Shown: positions 25,805 through 33,807, numbered from the stretch's first letter. The stretch is DNA of 64,000 nucleotides from Bacillus thuringiensis (GCF_014932895.1 NZ_JACYOF010000004.1:62001-126000), one strand, 5' to 3'. Made by a program: numbers and translations. The notes: generated by a model from the sequence alone, not told the origin.

Positions 25805-26165
25805 AAATAACCAAACTCCTTTGCGTAAGATAATTTTATATCCTATAAAACGTAGATTTTTGGTGTATCTATGTTATTTTTAATAAGTTTGTAAAGATTA
25901 GCCGAATAGTGTTGGTCAGTCGACTCTTAAAAGTATTTGATACTCTAGGGATTTCAAAGTGCATCCGATAAATATATATGAATGTTTTTTCAAGGACATT
26001 ACTGTAAGTTAGGAAACATAATAAAATAGTTATTTTGTAAACAGAAAACAGGAGTGCTTGACCAGAGCACTCCATAACGCTAATAACGACACCTATAAAA
26101 GTATATGAGTACTTTAACTAAATATGTTTTATTTAAATAAAATTCTTATTTTGGAGGGGAAAGAA
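25805..26165. other. Intergenic region between divergent genes
   Basis: Holds the promoter region of the BclA-C-like gene (minus) and of the 132-aa gene (plus). A hairpin GGAGTGCT/AGCACTCC at 26051-26073 has T-rich sequence on its minus-strand side. No gene seen. Confidence 0.4.
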
Positions 26166-26564
26166 ATGGAAATCAAGGTAAATGAGCAAGCTCAACGTTT
26201 TTATCTAGCGTTTGATGAATGGGTACCCGCAGTTGGTCATGAAATTAAAGTGGGGAAATATCGTTTTTGTGCTATTCCATTAAGTGATTCTATCAATATT
26301 TCGGAAGTAACATCAGGTATACATGCTATAAGCATTCCGATTGATTCGAGGATTTTGATGGCAACAAGTACTAAGGAAGATACAATGAGGGTTTTAGCAA
26401 AAGCTGGTGAAGGTTTAAAGAGAATCCTTGAGAAACAAAGTAATTTAGATGAATTACTTGCAAAGCAGAAAAAAGTAGCATTCGAGCGTTTGGGGGAAAT
26501 GCCACCGATTGAAGATGTTGATACGGATTGGATAACTGCTGATATTAGTGACGTGATTCATTAA
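26166..26564 (+). CDS. Phage protein of unknown function (132 aa)
   Basis: ATG 26166 follows GGAGGGGAAAG; an upstream in-frame ATG lacks a site. Reads MEIKVNEQAQRFYLAFDEWV ... VGKYRFCAIPL ... SKEDTMRVLAKAGEGLKRI-like text, with a C-terminal acidic tail (PPIEDVDTDWITADISDVIH). No family recognised. Confidence 0.65.
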   Translation: MEIKVNEQAQRFYLAFDEWVPAVGHEIKVGKYRFCAIPLSDSINISEVTSGIHAISIPIDSRILMATSTKEDTMRVLAKAGEGLKRILEKQSNLDELLAKQKKVAFERLGEMPPIEDVDTDWITADISDVIH

Positions 26565-26580
26565 GTAATACAAAATCCTT

Positions 26581-26621
26581 ATTGTAAAGAAAAAGAGATA
26601 GGGTTCACAACCCCATCTCTT
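26581..26621 (-). terminator. Minus-strand terminator overlapping the zinc-ribbon gene end
   Basis: AAGAGATAGGGTT / AACCCCATCTCTT with a 3-base loop; on the minus strand it is followed by TTTTCTTT. It overlaps the stop codon of the minus-strand gene. Confidence 0.7.
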
Positions 26622-26745
26622 CCAACAGAGATAAGTGCAGTTTTGCTTCTTCACAATTTGGATTAATGCAGTAATGAATAAACGTATGTTCATCGTGTTG
26701 TATGAGAGGTTGATCACAAGATACACATGTGTACGGTGAGAGCAT
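26605..26745 (-). CDS. Zinc-ribbon mini-protein (46 aa)
   Basis: ATG behind AAGGAGG encodes MLSPYTCVSCDQPLIQHDEH then FIHYCINPNCEEAKLHLSLL. The CxxC ... CxxxxC pairs indicate a bound zinc. It runs against its plus-strand neighbours and has its own terminator, the arrangement of an independently expressed accessory gene. Confidence 0.7.
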   Translation of the reverse strand: MLSPYTCVSCDQPLIQHDEHTFIHYCINPNCEEAKLHLSLLEEMGL

Positions 26746-26807
26746 TTTATATACCTCCTTACAGAATATGGGTTAATTGTAGCATAGTTTTAGTTGGTTA
26801 AGGAGTG

Positions 26808-26830
26808 AAACAAAAACGCTATTTTAATAG
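26808..26830. repeat. Copy of AAACAAAAACG(C/T)TATTT repeat
   Basis: AAACAAAAACGCTATTT here recurs at 27816-27832 and, with one change, at 25156-25172. In each case it lies on the 5' side of a minus-strand transcription unit. Confidence 0.5.
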
Positions 26831-26839
26831 AGAACGCTT

Positions 26840-26874
26840 AAAAGGACCCGATTAGGGGGCGGGTCCTTTTAATG
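26840..26874 (+). terminator. Perfect 11-bp hairpin
   Basis: AAAAGGACCCG / CGGGTCCTTTT with a 9-base loop; A and T runs on both sides allow action in either direction. Confidence 0.7.
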
Positions 26875-26994
26875 AAACAATAAATCCTTATGGGATTACC
26901 AATAGATTACCATAAAAGGTATTTAATTTCCAGTTATTAAGTATTGAGAAAGCTTTTTATAAAAACTTCATTTTAGTAGAAAAGGAGAATGAAA

Positions 26995-27291
26995 ATGTCC
27001 TTATTAGGTAATTTGAAAGAAATCCAAGGAAAAGCCATTGATGAAAAAGTATTGGAATTCGCAGAGGAAATGGAATCGGCAATAATCGAAAGTGCTGGAA
27101 AGGGATATTCAGGCTATAAGTATAAAATTCATTATGATAATCCAGATAAGCATATGATGCTTTCGGAAACTTTTATAGAAAAGGTAAAAGAATTGATGGA
27201 CGGTGTGATAGTTGAATTTAAGGAAGAAGAAAGGAAGGGCCTTTTAGGATCTTACTATGAACATTACATTCATTTTAAGTGGAATGACTAA
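26995..27291 (+). CDS. Phage protein of unknown function (98 aa)
   Basis: Start at the second of two close ATG codons, seven bases after AAAGGAG. MSLLGNLKEIQGKAIDEKVL ... YSGYKYKIHYDNPDKHMMLSETFIEKVKELM ... HYIHFKWND. Acidic and helical; no family recognised. The leader carries the repeat TATAAAAACTTCATTTT shared with the next gene. Confidence 0.6.
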   Translation: MSLLGNLKEIQGKAIDEKVLEFAEEMESAIIESAGKGYSGYKYKIHYDNPDKHMMLSETFIEKVKELMDGVIVEFKEEERKGLLGSYYEHYIHFKWND

Positions 27292-27333
27292 TTTCTTTAT
27301 AAAAATTTCATTTTGTAGAAAAGGGGAATGGAT

Positions 27334-27480
27334 ATGGAAGAGGATAAAGTCGGAACATGTGAATTATGCGATGAAGAAAAGACAATGGTTCGTTACAGTC
27401 CAGCTCGTAATGAGTGGTTATGCGAACGTTGTTACGACTATACAGCAAGCATAATATTCGGAGAAATAATGAATGATTAA
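27334..27480 (+). CDS. Zinc-ribbon mini-protein (48 aa)
   Basis: MEEDKVGTCELCDEEKTMV ... NEWLCERCYDYTASIIFGEI. Two CxxC pairs make a zinc ribbon. ATG 27334 is seven bases after AAAGGGG. The stop TAA is followed at once by the first hairpin of the cassette array. Confidence 0.7.
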   Translation: MEEDKVGTCELCDEEKTMVRYSPARNEWLCERCYDYTASIIFGEIMND

Positions 27481-27590
27481 AAGAGCAGTCAGCAAAAGCT
27501 AGCTGCTCAACAAAGGAAAACAGAGAAAAGATAACCATGTTTCTATAGTATTTACGGAATATTGAGTTTTATTCAGGGGGGGAATTCGAG

Positions 27591-27767
27591 TTATATAATT
27601 TTCATTAAAATCTTTTTTATGAATAATAACGTTGCCATGAGAAATAAGATATCAATTAAAAGCCAGAATGTATTGATTTGGTGTGACTTTTTAAACTCCA
27701 CCACTAAGAAAAAGGTTAGATAGCTTGCAATTAGTATTAAAAAGACCAGTTTTATTATATCGAACAT
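27591..27767 (-). CDS. Small two-helix membrane protein (58 aa)
   Basis: MFDIIKLVFLILIASYLTFF is the first membrane helix, followed by VEFKKSHQINTFW and a second (LLIDILFLMATLLFI). ATG behind TAGGAGCG. Its 3' side carries a leader module and the hairpin at 27483-27508, which on this strand is followed by TTTTA and works as its terminator. It is similar to the minus-strand gene at 29682-29855. Confidence 0.65.
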   Translation of the reverse strand: MFDIIKLVFLILIASYLTFFLVVEFKKSHQINTFWLLIDILFLMATLLFIKKILMKII

Positions 27768-27925
27768 TAATGACGCTCCTACTATGTGATTAATGTTATT
27801 ATACTGTAATTTTTAAACAAAAACGCTATTTGAATAAAAGTTAGTGGATTAGTTTTTAACACTCATTGAAATTAAAAATCATAACATATTTTGTAATAAC
27901 TTATATGGAAGTGAGCTGAATAATA

Positions 27926-28168
27926 ATGTTTTATTCATATTTTGATACTCGAGCCAGAATGCGGCCGTATGGTACGGTGGGTATCACGATTAGTGGAGTG
28001 CAAAGTACAATTCAAGCTGCTCAACAAGCATTGCAATCGCAACAACAAATGCAACAAGGCACACAACCGTACTATTCATCTATGGAGTATTATTACCCAA
28101 TGTATCACACTATACCATATGAAATACCTTTTTCAATGATCCCATATGGCACTGTATACAATTTATAA
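27926..28168 (+). CDS. Gln/Tyr/Pro-rich small protein (80 aa)
   Basis: MFYSYFDTRARMRPYGTVGI ... AAQQALQSQQQMQQG ... YYPMYHTIPYEIPFSMIPYG. Low complexity with Tyr- and Gln-rich halves, like some coat or matrix proteins; no family recognised. Ribosome site weak (GGAAGTGAG). A hairpin AAGGGCGC/GCGCCCTT lies 35 bases after the stop. Confidence 0.5.
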   Translation: MFYSYFDTRARMRPYGTVGITISGVQSTIQAAQQALQSQQQMQQGTQPYYSSMEYYYPMYHTIPYEIPFSMIPYGTVYNL

Positions 28169-28201
28169 ATAATGTGTCGGGAATGAAGTCAAGTATTTAA
28201 A

Positions 28202-28228
28202 TAAGGGCGCAAATAAATAGCGCCCTTA
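28202..28228 (+). terminator. Hairpin after the Gln/Tyr-rich gene
   Basis: TAAGGGCGC / GCGCCCTTA, perfect 9-bp stem with a 9-base loop; no strong T run. Confidence 0.5.
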
Positions 28229-28657
28229 TAAGAAATGATTTGTATTTAATGGATTCATATTCAATATATAATTTTAAACTTGTGATAAAAATTGATATAA
28301 AAATTTCATTTTGTAGCAAAAAGGATATAAAAAAGAGCACCCTTATATGGTGCTCATACAATAGGAGGTAAATTTTTGAGCTAAATGCTGAGGTTAAATT
28401 TATATGTATTAAAAAGGAAAACAGAACAAAATTTTATTATTAGTTCAATATAAAAGAGCAGCTAGAAAAAACTAACTGCTCACCTCTCGTCCAAGAGAGC
28501 TAGAGTGGGAAGAATTTAAAATAATCTTTTAAATTCTTCCATAGTATCGGAAGAAATTAGAATTTTATTCACTTAATACTTAAATTAGGAAGTTCAATAA
28601 TTGAATGTATCTATAGCATAGACAAGATTTTAATATTTATTCAAGGTGGAATAAAGG
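28229..28657. other. Array segment without a clear gene
   Basis: Contains a third copy of the TATAAAAATTTCATTTTGTAG leader (~28299), a hairpin AGAGCACC/GGTGCTC (~28337-28357), one array hairpin (28456-28481), a perfect 14-bp inverted repeat (28508-28521 / 28527-28540) and two decayed leader modules. No intact gene is supported. Confidence 0.5.
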
Positions 28658-28744
28658 ATGGGTACTTATTGGGAAAAGGCAGTCAAGGGGTATTTCAAGA
28701 AGTAAGAGTCAGAACGCAATAAAAAAGCAGTTAGCAAAAGCTAA
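28658..28744 (+). pseudogene. Decayed cassette gene (WEKAVKGYFKK)
   Basis: ATG 28658 after AAGGTGGAATAAAGG reads MGTYWEKAVKGYFKK, then TAA (28703-28705), then ESERNKKAVSKS to a second TAA in the same frame. It aligns along its length with the intact cassette gene ending at 29039 (MCSFWENAFKEFFKKQEQKR), where the stop position is Gln. The leader module before it is one base out of frame. Confidence 0.55.
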
Positions 28745-28895
28745 CTGCACAGTGAATAAGAAGAACACAATGGTCATTCGTATTCAACCTTGGTGTATCT
28801 ATATTGTTAACATGTTTTAGAAATTTATTCAATAAAAGAGCAGCTAACAAAAGTTAACTGCCTTTCAAAAGAAAAATTAAGAAGGAAGTTCAATT

Positions 28896-29039
28896 ATGGA
28901 TTGTATTTATAGCATGGACAAGATTTGGAAATTTATTCAAGGGGAATCGAGAATGTGTAGTTTTTGGGAAAATGCATTTAAAGAATTCTTTAAAAAACAG
29001 GAACAGAAACGAAATAAAGGAGCAGCTAACAAAGGCTAA
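28896..29039 (+). CDS. Intact cassette gene (47 aa)
   Basis: ATG 28896, eight bases after AAGGAAG, reads MDCIYSMDKIWKFIQG, then ESRMCSFWENAFKEFFKK and a basic tail. This is the only copy in which the leader module and the following segment are open in one frame. Its stop lies inside the hairpin at 29020-29045. A start at 28953 giving 28 residues is the alternative. Function unknown. Confidence 0.5.
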   Translation: MDCIYSMDKIWKFIQGESRMCSFWENAFKEFFKKQEQKRNKGAANKG

Positions 29040-29120
29040 CTGCTCATCTCCAAAAGGAACAGAGGAATACAATCGTGTCATCTTCAGTATTGACGGAATA
29101 TTGGGTTTTATTCAGGCGAA

Positions 29121-29155
29121 CCTTAAATAGCACCTTTAAATAGTGCTATTTAAGG
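29121..29155 (+). terminator. Perfect 13-bp inverted repeat
   Basis: CCTTAAATAGCAC / GTGCTATTTAAGG with a 9-base loop, inside the cassette array after a decayed leader module. Confidence 0.45.
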
Positions 29156-29358
29156 GGAAAGTGAGATGTTGAAAAGTAAATTAGGGTTTTTTACTTCGAG
29201 ATAATATATGACTATTCCATCATAATGTGACGATGAATCACAAAAGAGCAGCTAGCAAAAGCTAACTGCTCTCCGGAAAAACGTTAAGAAGGAAGTCAGA
29301 ACTCAAGTGTATTTATAGTATGGACAAGATTTAAAAATTTATTCGAGGAGAAATTGAT

Positions 29359-29586
29359 ATGGTTGATGAATTTGAAGCGTTATTTACTAAGCCGGCCCAA
29401 GTACAAGGTGATCAAGAATTAACATGTAGCTGTACAGAGTGTTACTGGAATATGTATTTTCCTAATCGTTCTAGTTCAAAGGAATGCGTATCGGAAAGCT
29501 TAGCAGACTTCAAAATGACACCCAATTCAACTGAGTGTAAAGGATATTGGGATTATACAGAAGCGTGTGGCCATCCAAAACGATAA
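29359..29586 (+). CDS. Cys-rich cassette protein (75 aa)
   Basis: ATG 29359, eight bases after GAGGAG. VDEFEALFTKPAQVQGDQEL then CSCTECYWNMYFPNRSSSKEC ... ECKGYWDYTEACGHPKR: seven Cys in all, probably metal-binding. It is in frame with a leader module upstream (CIYSMDKI-stop-KFIRGEID), so an ancestor may have been longer. An array hairpin follows the stop. Confidence 0.65.
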   Translation: MVDEFEALFTKPAQVQGDQELTCSCTECYWNMYFPNRSSSKECVSESLADFKMTPNSTECKGYWDYTEACGHPKR

Positions 29587-29681
29587 AAGAGCAGCTAGCA
29601 AAAGCTAACTGCTCCAATCATGGAAAAATGGGTTGTCTACAGTATTGACGGAATATTGAGTTTTATTCAGGGATTTACTAA

Positions 29682-29855
29682 TTATGTAGGTGACACTAAA
29701 AGTCCTATTAATATCCATGCTGCCCCAATCAGAATTAAAGATTTGAATGTAATCCAAAATTTATTTTTTTCTGGTTTTTGAAACTCTTTAATTATAGAAA
29801 ATACGGCACTTATCCCTACAAGGGCGAACAGAAAAATTCGGATTGTATCAGTCAT
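29682..29855 (-). CDS. Small two-helix membrane protein (57 aa)
   Basis: MTDTIRIFLFALVGISAVFS, then KEFQKPEKNKFWITF and a second helix (LILIGAAWILIGLLV). ATG 29855 after GGGTGGTGAT; an upstream GTG is part of that site. It shares layout and the EFxK...FW linker with the gene at 27591-27767, and likewise reads toward a leader module and array hairpin. Confidence 0.6.
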   Translation of the reverse strand: MTDTIRIFLFALVGISAVFSIIKEFQKPEKNKFWITFKSLILIGAAWILIGLLVSPT

Positions 29856-29949
29856 TTGTATCACCACCCAATATTTTAATTATATACTAATTACCATTTT
29901 GTAGAAACTTAATAAAATAATCCTTTGAATAGAAAGCGAGGTTAGGAGA

Positions 29950-30072
29950 ATGAAAAGTTTAAAGAAAAGAAAGGTAAGAAAAGCCATTGCTCGTCGTGCG
30001 AAAGCTGTTGATAAATATCAAGTAGATAAATCTTGGAGAAACATCTTTGTACAAGCAGGTATTATCAAATAA
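29950..30072 (+). CDS. Small basic protein (40 aa)
   Basis: ATG behind GTTAGGAG. KSLKKRKVRKAIARRAKAVD then a short tail ending FVQAGIIK. Very basic, so nucleic-acid binding is plausible, but not shown. Confidence 0.55.
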   Translation: MKSLKKRKVRKAIARRAKAVDKYQVDKSWRNIFVQAGIIK

Positions 30073-30106
30073 ATGAAAACTGAATACAGTCCGGCTAGAA
30101 AACTAG

Positions 30107-30165
30107 AGGACACCAATTCATTAAAGCAGCAATTAAAGCTGTTTTAGGAATAGGTGTCCTTTTTA
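30107..30165 (+). terminator. Two-level hairpin terminator
   Basis: Outer stem AGGACACC / GGTGTCCT (30107-30114, 30153-30160), inner stem AAAGCAGC / GCTGTTTT, followed by TTTTTATTTT. Confidence 0.75.
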
Positions 30166-30187
30166 TTTTGAAAAGGGAGATGGGGAA

Positions 30188-30358
30188 ATGAAGGTGTTAA
30201 AGGATCAGCTACGTGAATGGAAAAAGCAATCAAAACAAGCTAAAAAGAAAAACAAGAAAAAACGAAAAGAAAAATTAAGCACTCGTGAAATTGAGGATTT
30301 AATGGGGATACATAGACCTTGTTATGAACGTAGACGCGGAGCTTTAAGACAAAAGTAA
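30188..30358 (+). CDS. Small Lys-rich phage protein (56 aa)
   Basis: ATG behind GGGAGATGGGG. A very basic helix (KKQSKQAKKKNKKKRKEK) precedes LSTREIEDLMGIHRPCYERR, which resembles a short HTH. It lies directly before the ArpU-type late regulator. Confidence 0.55.
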   Translation: MKVLKDQLREWKKQSKQAKKKNKKKRKEKLSTREIEDLMGIHRPCYERRRGALRQK

Positions 30359-30385
30359 TTTAAAAATAAAAAGGAGTGGTCTTAC

Positions 30386-30868
30386 ATGACTAAACAATTA
30401 TCTTTCTTACCAAAAATTGATAGAACAGCAACACAAGAGGAATTAGAAGGTGTGTTGGAAAGCGTACGTATACATAGACAATTTGGGATGATGCGTAAAG
30501 AAATGAAAGTCACTCCTTCTTATGAGATACGTGAGCACGGTCCTACACATACAGTTGGTAAGCCGTTAGAAGATGTTGCTATAGCAAATATTCAACAAAG
30601 TAAACGGGAAGAGTGGCTTGAAAGAATGTCAGTACGTATTGATCAGTTTCTAAATCGATTAGGAAATGGACGTGCAGGAAGCATTCAAAGAGATATTATT
30701 TATAAAAGGTATTTAGAAGAAGAGGACGTATGTGATTACATGGTTTATAACGAAATAGGGATGTCTGAGCGTACTTATCGACGTTGGAAGTCTAAAGCGT
30801 TTTATAAACTTGCTTTTGCACTTGGATTAGAAGTTTACGAGACAGAAGAAACTGGAGGTAATGAATAA
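30386..30868 (+). CDS. ArpU-family late transcription regulator
   Basis: 160 residues with the ArpU layout: N-terminal FLPKIDRTATQEELEGVLES, a middle linker and a sigma-like C-terminal region (RDIIYKRYLEEEDVCDYMVY ... GMSERTYRRWKSKAFYKLA). ArpU-type proteins switch on phage late genes and stand just before the packaging genes, as here. Its TAA and the ATG of the next gene share one base (TAATG). Confidence 0.85.
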   Translation: MTKQLSFLPKIDRTATQEELEGVLESVRIHRQFGMMRKEMKVTPSYEIREHGPTHTVGKPLEDVAIANIQQSKREEWLERMSVRIDQFLNRLGNGRAGSIQRDIIYKRYLEEEDVCDYMVYNEIGMSERTYRRWKSKAFYKLAFALGLEVYETEETGGNE

Positions 30869-31410
30869 TGAATTTTGTTCAACCGATACGTGATCCAGAG
30901 CAAATACAACAAATTAAAGAGTATTTAAAAGAAAAGAGTGAGCGAAATTATATCTTGTTTGTAATGGGGATTAATACAGGCCTACGAATTAGTGACATTC
31001 TAAAACTAAAGGTTGGGGATTTAAAGGGAAGTCATATTTCAATGCGTGAAATGAAGACAGGTAAGCAGAAACGAATTCAGATTACTACCGCATTAAGAAG
31101 AGAATTGAAGTGGTACATTAAAGAAATGGAAAATCATGAATATCTAATCAAAAGCAGACAAGGAAAGAATCGACCAATAGGAAGAAGTATGGCATATAAA
31201 ATACTTAGTAGCACAGCAGCTGAGTTTGGTTTAGATGAGATTGGAACACATACGCTACGTAAGACATTCGGATATCATATGTACATACAGACTAAGAATA
31301 TCGCCTTGCTGATGGAAATATTCAATCATTCAAGTGAACGAATTACGTTACGATATATAGGGGTAAATCAAGACGTAATGGATAAAGCGATGACTAAGTT
31401 TAAAATTTAA
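30868..31410 (+). CDS. Short tyrosine recombinase (catalytic domain only)
   Basis: 180 residues with all catalytic elements: Arg in NTGLRISDIL, HTLRKTFGYH (His-x-x-Arg), FNHSS (His) and LRYIG (Tyr). It lacks the arm-binding and most of the core-binding domain of the integrase at the left end. Paired with ArpU in many Firmicute phages; the role is unclear (late-region control, dimer resolution or cos-related recombination). Confidence 0.85.
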   Translation: MNFVQPIRDPEQIQQIKEYLKEKSERNYILFVMGINTGLRISDILKLKVGDLKGSHISMREMKTGKQKRIQITTALRRELKWYIKEMENHEYLIKSRQGKNRPIGRSMAYKILSSTAAEFGLDEIGTHTLRKTFGYHMYIQTKNIALLMEIFNHSSERITLRYIGVNQDVMDKAMTKFKI

Positions 31411-31498
31411 GATATAATCTATTGCATATTAGTATTTGATTAGGGCGATATAAGAATTGTTGAAAATAATAATTAAGTTAATACGAAGGAGAATTTAA

Positions 31499-32371
31499 AT
31501 GGAAAATGGTTTAATTACAGAAACAAATGATAAGAAAGAAATATCTAATAAGAAATGGAACGATATTTTAGAGGAAATCAAACTTTTTAGAAGGAAATCA
31601 ATGGGGAATTGGATATGGTTTAGGGGGCATAATAATGAAAAATATAAGTTGGATTCAGGATTATTTCGAATTGAATATAAAGGTAAAAAACTAGGTTTAC
31701 AGGAATACTTAAGTATCGAAAAACGCCTATTAGTAAATTTTAAGAACCAATCATCCACATTTATAAGAGAGGATAATATTGATTTACAGTTTCATATGCA
31801 ACATCATGGTTTGAAAACAAGGTTATTAGATTGGACAGATTCGCTTGGTATAGCTTTGTATTTTGCTTTTGAAGGTTGGAATTATGACAGCAATAATAAT
31901 GCATGCATTTGGTTATTAGATCCACATGCTTTAACTAGCTATCTTTATAATGATCCAGATATTCGTACTCAAGATTCATTCAGAGGAGTTGAAGGAATTG
32001 ATGAATTATCAGATGTATTTCTAGATAGTAGAATTTATTCGTTACCAATATATCCATCAAAAAACAATGCTAGATTATTGGCGCAGCATGGTTATTTTAC
32101 AGCCCAAAGTAATAGCAAAAAAGATTTGGAAGAAGAGTTAGAATATGTTTGTCCAAAATATAAAGATAAAATATTAAAGAAAATAGTTTTATCAACGGAT
32201 TTAGTAGAAGATATATATGAGTATTTGACTTTAAATGGGATTAACCGTTTTAGTGTATTCAATGATATTGATGGTTTATGCCATTATTTAAATAAAGAAT
32301 TCACTGAAAATGCATATGACGAAAGATTGATGCGTATAGCTAAGTTTAGGAACTTTGAGTATGAAAATTAA
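31499..32371 (+). CDS. FRG-domain protein, probable defence/accessory gene
   Basis: A 290-residue protein whose first half is an FRG domain: WIWFRGHNNEKYKLDSGLFR (~residues 38-57) and MQHHGLKTRLLDWTDSLGIALYFAF (~98-122), the two conserved blocks of the family. FRG proteins occur widely in prophages and defence islands; their biochemistry is not established to my knowledge. ATG behind GAAGGAG. It has its own hairpin terminator, so it forms a single unit between the late regulator and packaging genes. Confidence 0.8.
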   Translation: MENGLITETNDKKEISNKKWNDILEEIKLFRRKSMGNWIWFRGHNNEKYKLDSGLFRIEYKGKKLGLQEYLSIEKRLLVNFKNQSSTFIREDNIDLQFHMQHHGLKTRLLDWTDSLGIALYFAFEGWNYDSNNNACIWLLDPHALTSYLYNDPDIRTQDSFRGVEGIDELSDVFLDSRIYSLPIYPSKNNARLLAQHGYFTAQSNSKKDLEEELEYVCPKYKDKILKKIVLSTDLVEDIYEYLTLNGINRFSVFNDIDGLCHYLNKEFTENAYDERLMRIAKFRNFEYEN

Positions 32372-32392
32372 AAAACATACAAAATTTGTAGT

Positions 32393-32421
32393 AAAAGGGC
32401 GGCCTATGGGCTGTCTTTTTT
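32393..32421 (+). terminator. Terminator of the FRG gene
   Basis: AAAAGGGCGGCC pairs with GGCTGTCTTTTT (12 pairs including G-U) around a TATG loop and ends in a T run. Confidence 0.7.
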
Positions 32422-32630
32422 AGTATAAGATTACTTCTTGTCTTAATGGTTTAGAGTTAGCCGTTTTTTTGGTAGTGTGTAACTCAGTATAGAAAGTTTA
32501 ATGAAGTTATGAATATCAAGGGCTGAGGCGTTTGACTTAGTTACACAAAATATAAGATATGGGTAAGTCGTAAATATATTTAATCGTTTATTAAAATGTT
32601 AAAATAAAAACAAAGAAGGGAGGATTTTTA

Positions 32631-33593
32631 ATGGGAATTGATAATGGAAATATAAATGAACAAAAAAGAGAAGAAGAAACAAAACGTTTAAAATTTGAGT
32701 TTAATAATAACGTAAATAATGCTGTTGAATCAGAAAAGAAAATTTCTGAGATAATGGAATGGGAAAATGCCGCGATAGAAACTCGGCAAAAGATGGCGGA
32801 AGCAGTAAATTTAAGGAATGATTTACTTATAAAAGATTTTCAATCTGTAAATAAAGTAACTAAGGAACTGAGTTCTACAATTAATCAATCATTTCTAGTG
32901 CTCTCAGAAATGATTGGTAATTTATTAAGCGAAATTGATTGGGAAGCGATAAATCGAGAATTAGAAGATGATGCAAGAAATGTAGAGCAGTTTCTGAAAA
33001 AGTATGAACAAGATTTTTGGTGCGTAGATATGGAAATATTTGCTCTTATAGAGGATAAGGAGTTAAGGTTTGAAGAAATTCCAAAATATATTGAGGGAAA
33101 CCTTGAGATTTACATATCGGAAATCAACAAAGAACCAATCTATAAGTTTCATGCTACCCTTATTAACGAAGCTTATGAAGCATATAAGGCTGGACTATAT
33201 AAATTGTGCACCTTTCCGCTATTTGCGACATTTGAATATGTAATGACATCTTGGTATAACGGAACTATAAATGAAGACAAGCGAAGTATTAAACAAACAA
33301 AGTATGTAAAGGGCTTACGTTCAAATGTTCATCCTAGAAAATATAAAAATGTAGAAGAAGATCCGATGTTTAAAGTCTTTTCTTTTTCAGTTATTCGAGT
33401 ATATAGAAAACTATTTGACACTAAATATACAAATTCTAAATTAAATAGAAATACAATTGCTCATGGTCTTCATAATTATGATTCAATAAGTAAAAACGAT
33501 GTACTGAAACTTTTTCAAATACTTAAGGCAGCTACAGTTTTAAAAGTCTTTGATAAAAATAAATTACCGATTAAAAAAGTGGCAGAGTCGTGA
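32631..33593 (+). CDS. Coiled-coil protein with HEPN-like C-terminus
   Basis: 320 residues. The first ~110 are a charged, mostly helical coiled coil (KREEETKRLKFEFNNNV ... LSSTINQSFLVLSEM). The C-terminal ~150 residues end with LNRNTIAHGLHNYDSISK: RNTIAH fits the R-x4-6-H motif of HEPN ribonuclease domains, and the context matches HEPN-like tails of abortive-infection proteins. Start at ATG behind GAAGGGAGG. Own promoter region upstream, so not obviously one operon with the FRG gene. Inference: an RNA-targeting defence effector. Confidence 0.6.
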   Translation: MGIDNGNINEQKREEETKRLKFEFNNNVNNAVESEKKISEIMEWENAAIETRQKMAEAVNLRNDLLIKDFQSVNKVTKELSSTINQSFLVLSEMIGNLLSEIDWEAINRELEDDARNVEQFLKKYEQDFWCVDMEIFALIEDKELRFEEIPKYIEGNLEIYISEINKEPIYKFHATLINEAYEAYKAGLYKLCTFPLFATFEYVMTSWYNGTINEDKRSIKQTKYVKGLRSNVHPRKYKNVEEDPMFKVFSFSVIRVYRKLFDTKYTNSKLNRNTIAHGLHNYDSISKNDVLKLFQILKAATVLKVFDKNKLPIKKVAES

Positions 33594-33807
33594 CCGCTTT
33601 TTGACAGTAAATGTGCCGGTTGTCTTGGAATCAACGTGATATATTTGTATTGTGAGTAGTGGAGGAAAACATTGCTCGCAAGATTCCTTATAACTGAAAA
33701 TGGATCGTCATGACCGGTGGCGATGGTTGCAGATTGAATAAATAGTTGTTTCTTGATTTCACATTCAATTGCAATTCACGTTGTGTAAACGGAGGAGGGC
33801 TTTTGCT
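33594..33807. other. Gene-less stretch before the structured region
   Basis: No convincing gene on either strand. The base composition is less AT-rich than neighbouring intergenic DNA (for example near 33700-33735), so it may be the remnant of a gene or part of a longer RNA. Confidence 0.3.

Larger units (their letters stand above)
27481..29680. repeat. Array of repeated hairpins and leader-peptide modules
   Basis: Seven copies of a hairpin (core GCAGCTAGC-AAAA-GCTAACTGC) lie at 27483, 28456, 28727, 28840, 29020, 29246 and 29589. After each, within ~30-60 bases, is a module whose translation resembles CIYSMDKIWKFIQG: about 27540, 28543, 28606, 28795, 28898, 29076, 29303 and 29633. Several modules are broken by stops. 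Different short genes follow different modules. The array looks like repeated duplication of a small gene unit with diverging 3' parts. Confidence 0.75.

Noticed and set aside
28385-28453. Short ATG frame of 22 codons before an array hairpin
   Set aside because: Too short and its distance from GGAGG is too large to support translation.
27481-29614. Repeated hairpins considered as a CRISPR array
   Set aside because: Spacing is irregular (100 to ~970 bases), genes lie between copies, and no cas genes are present.
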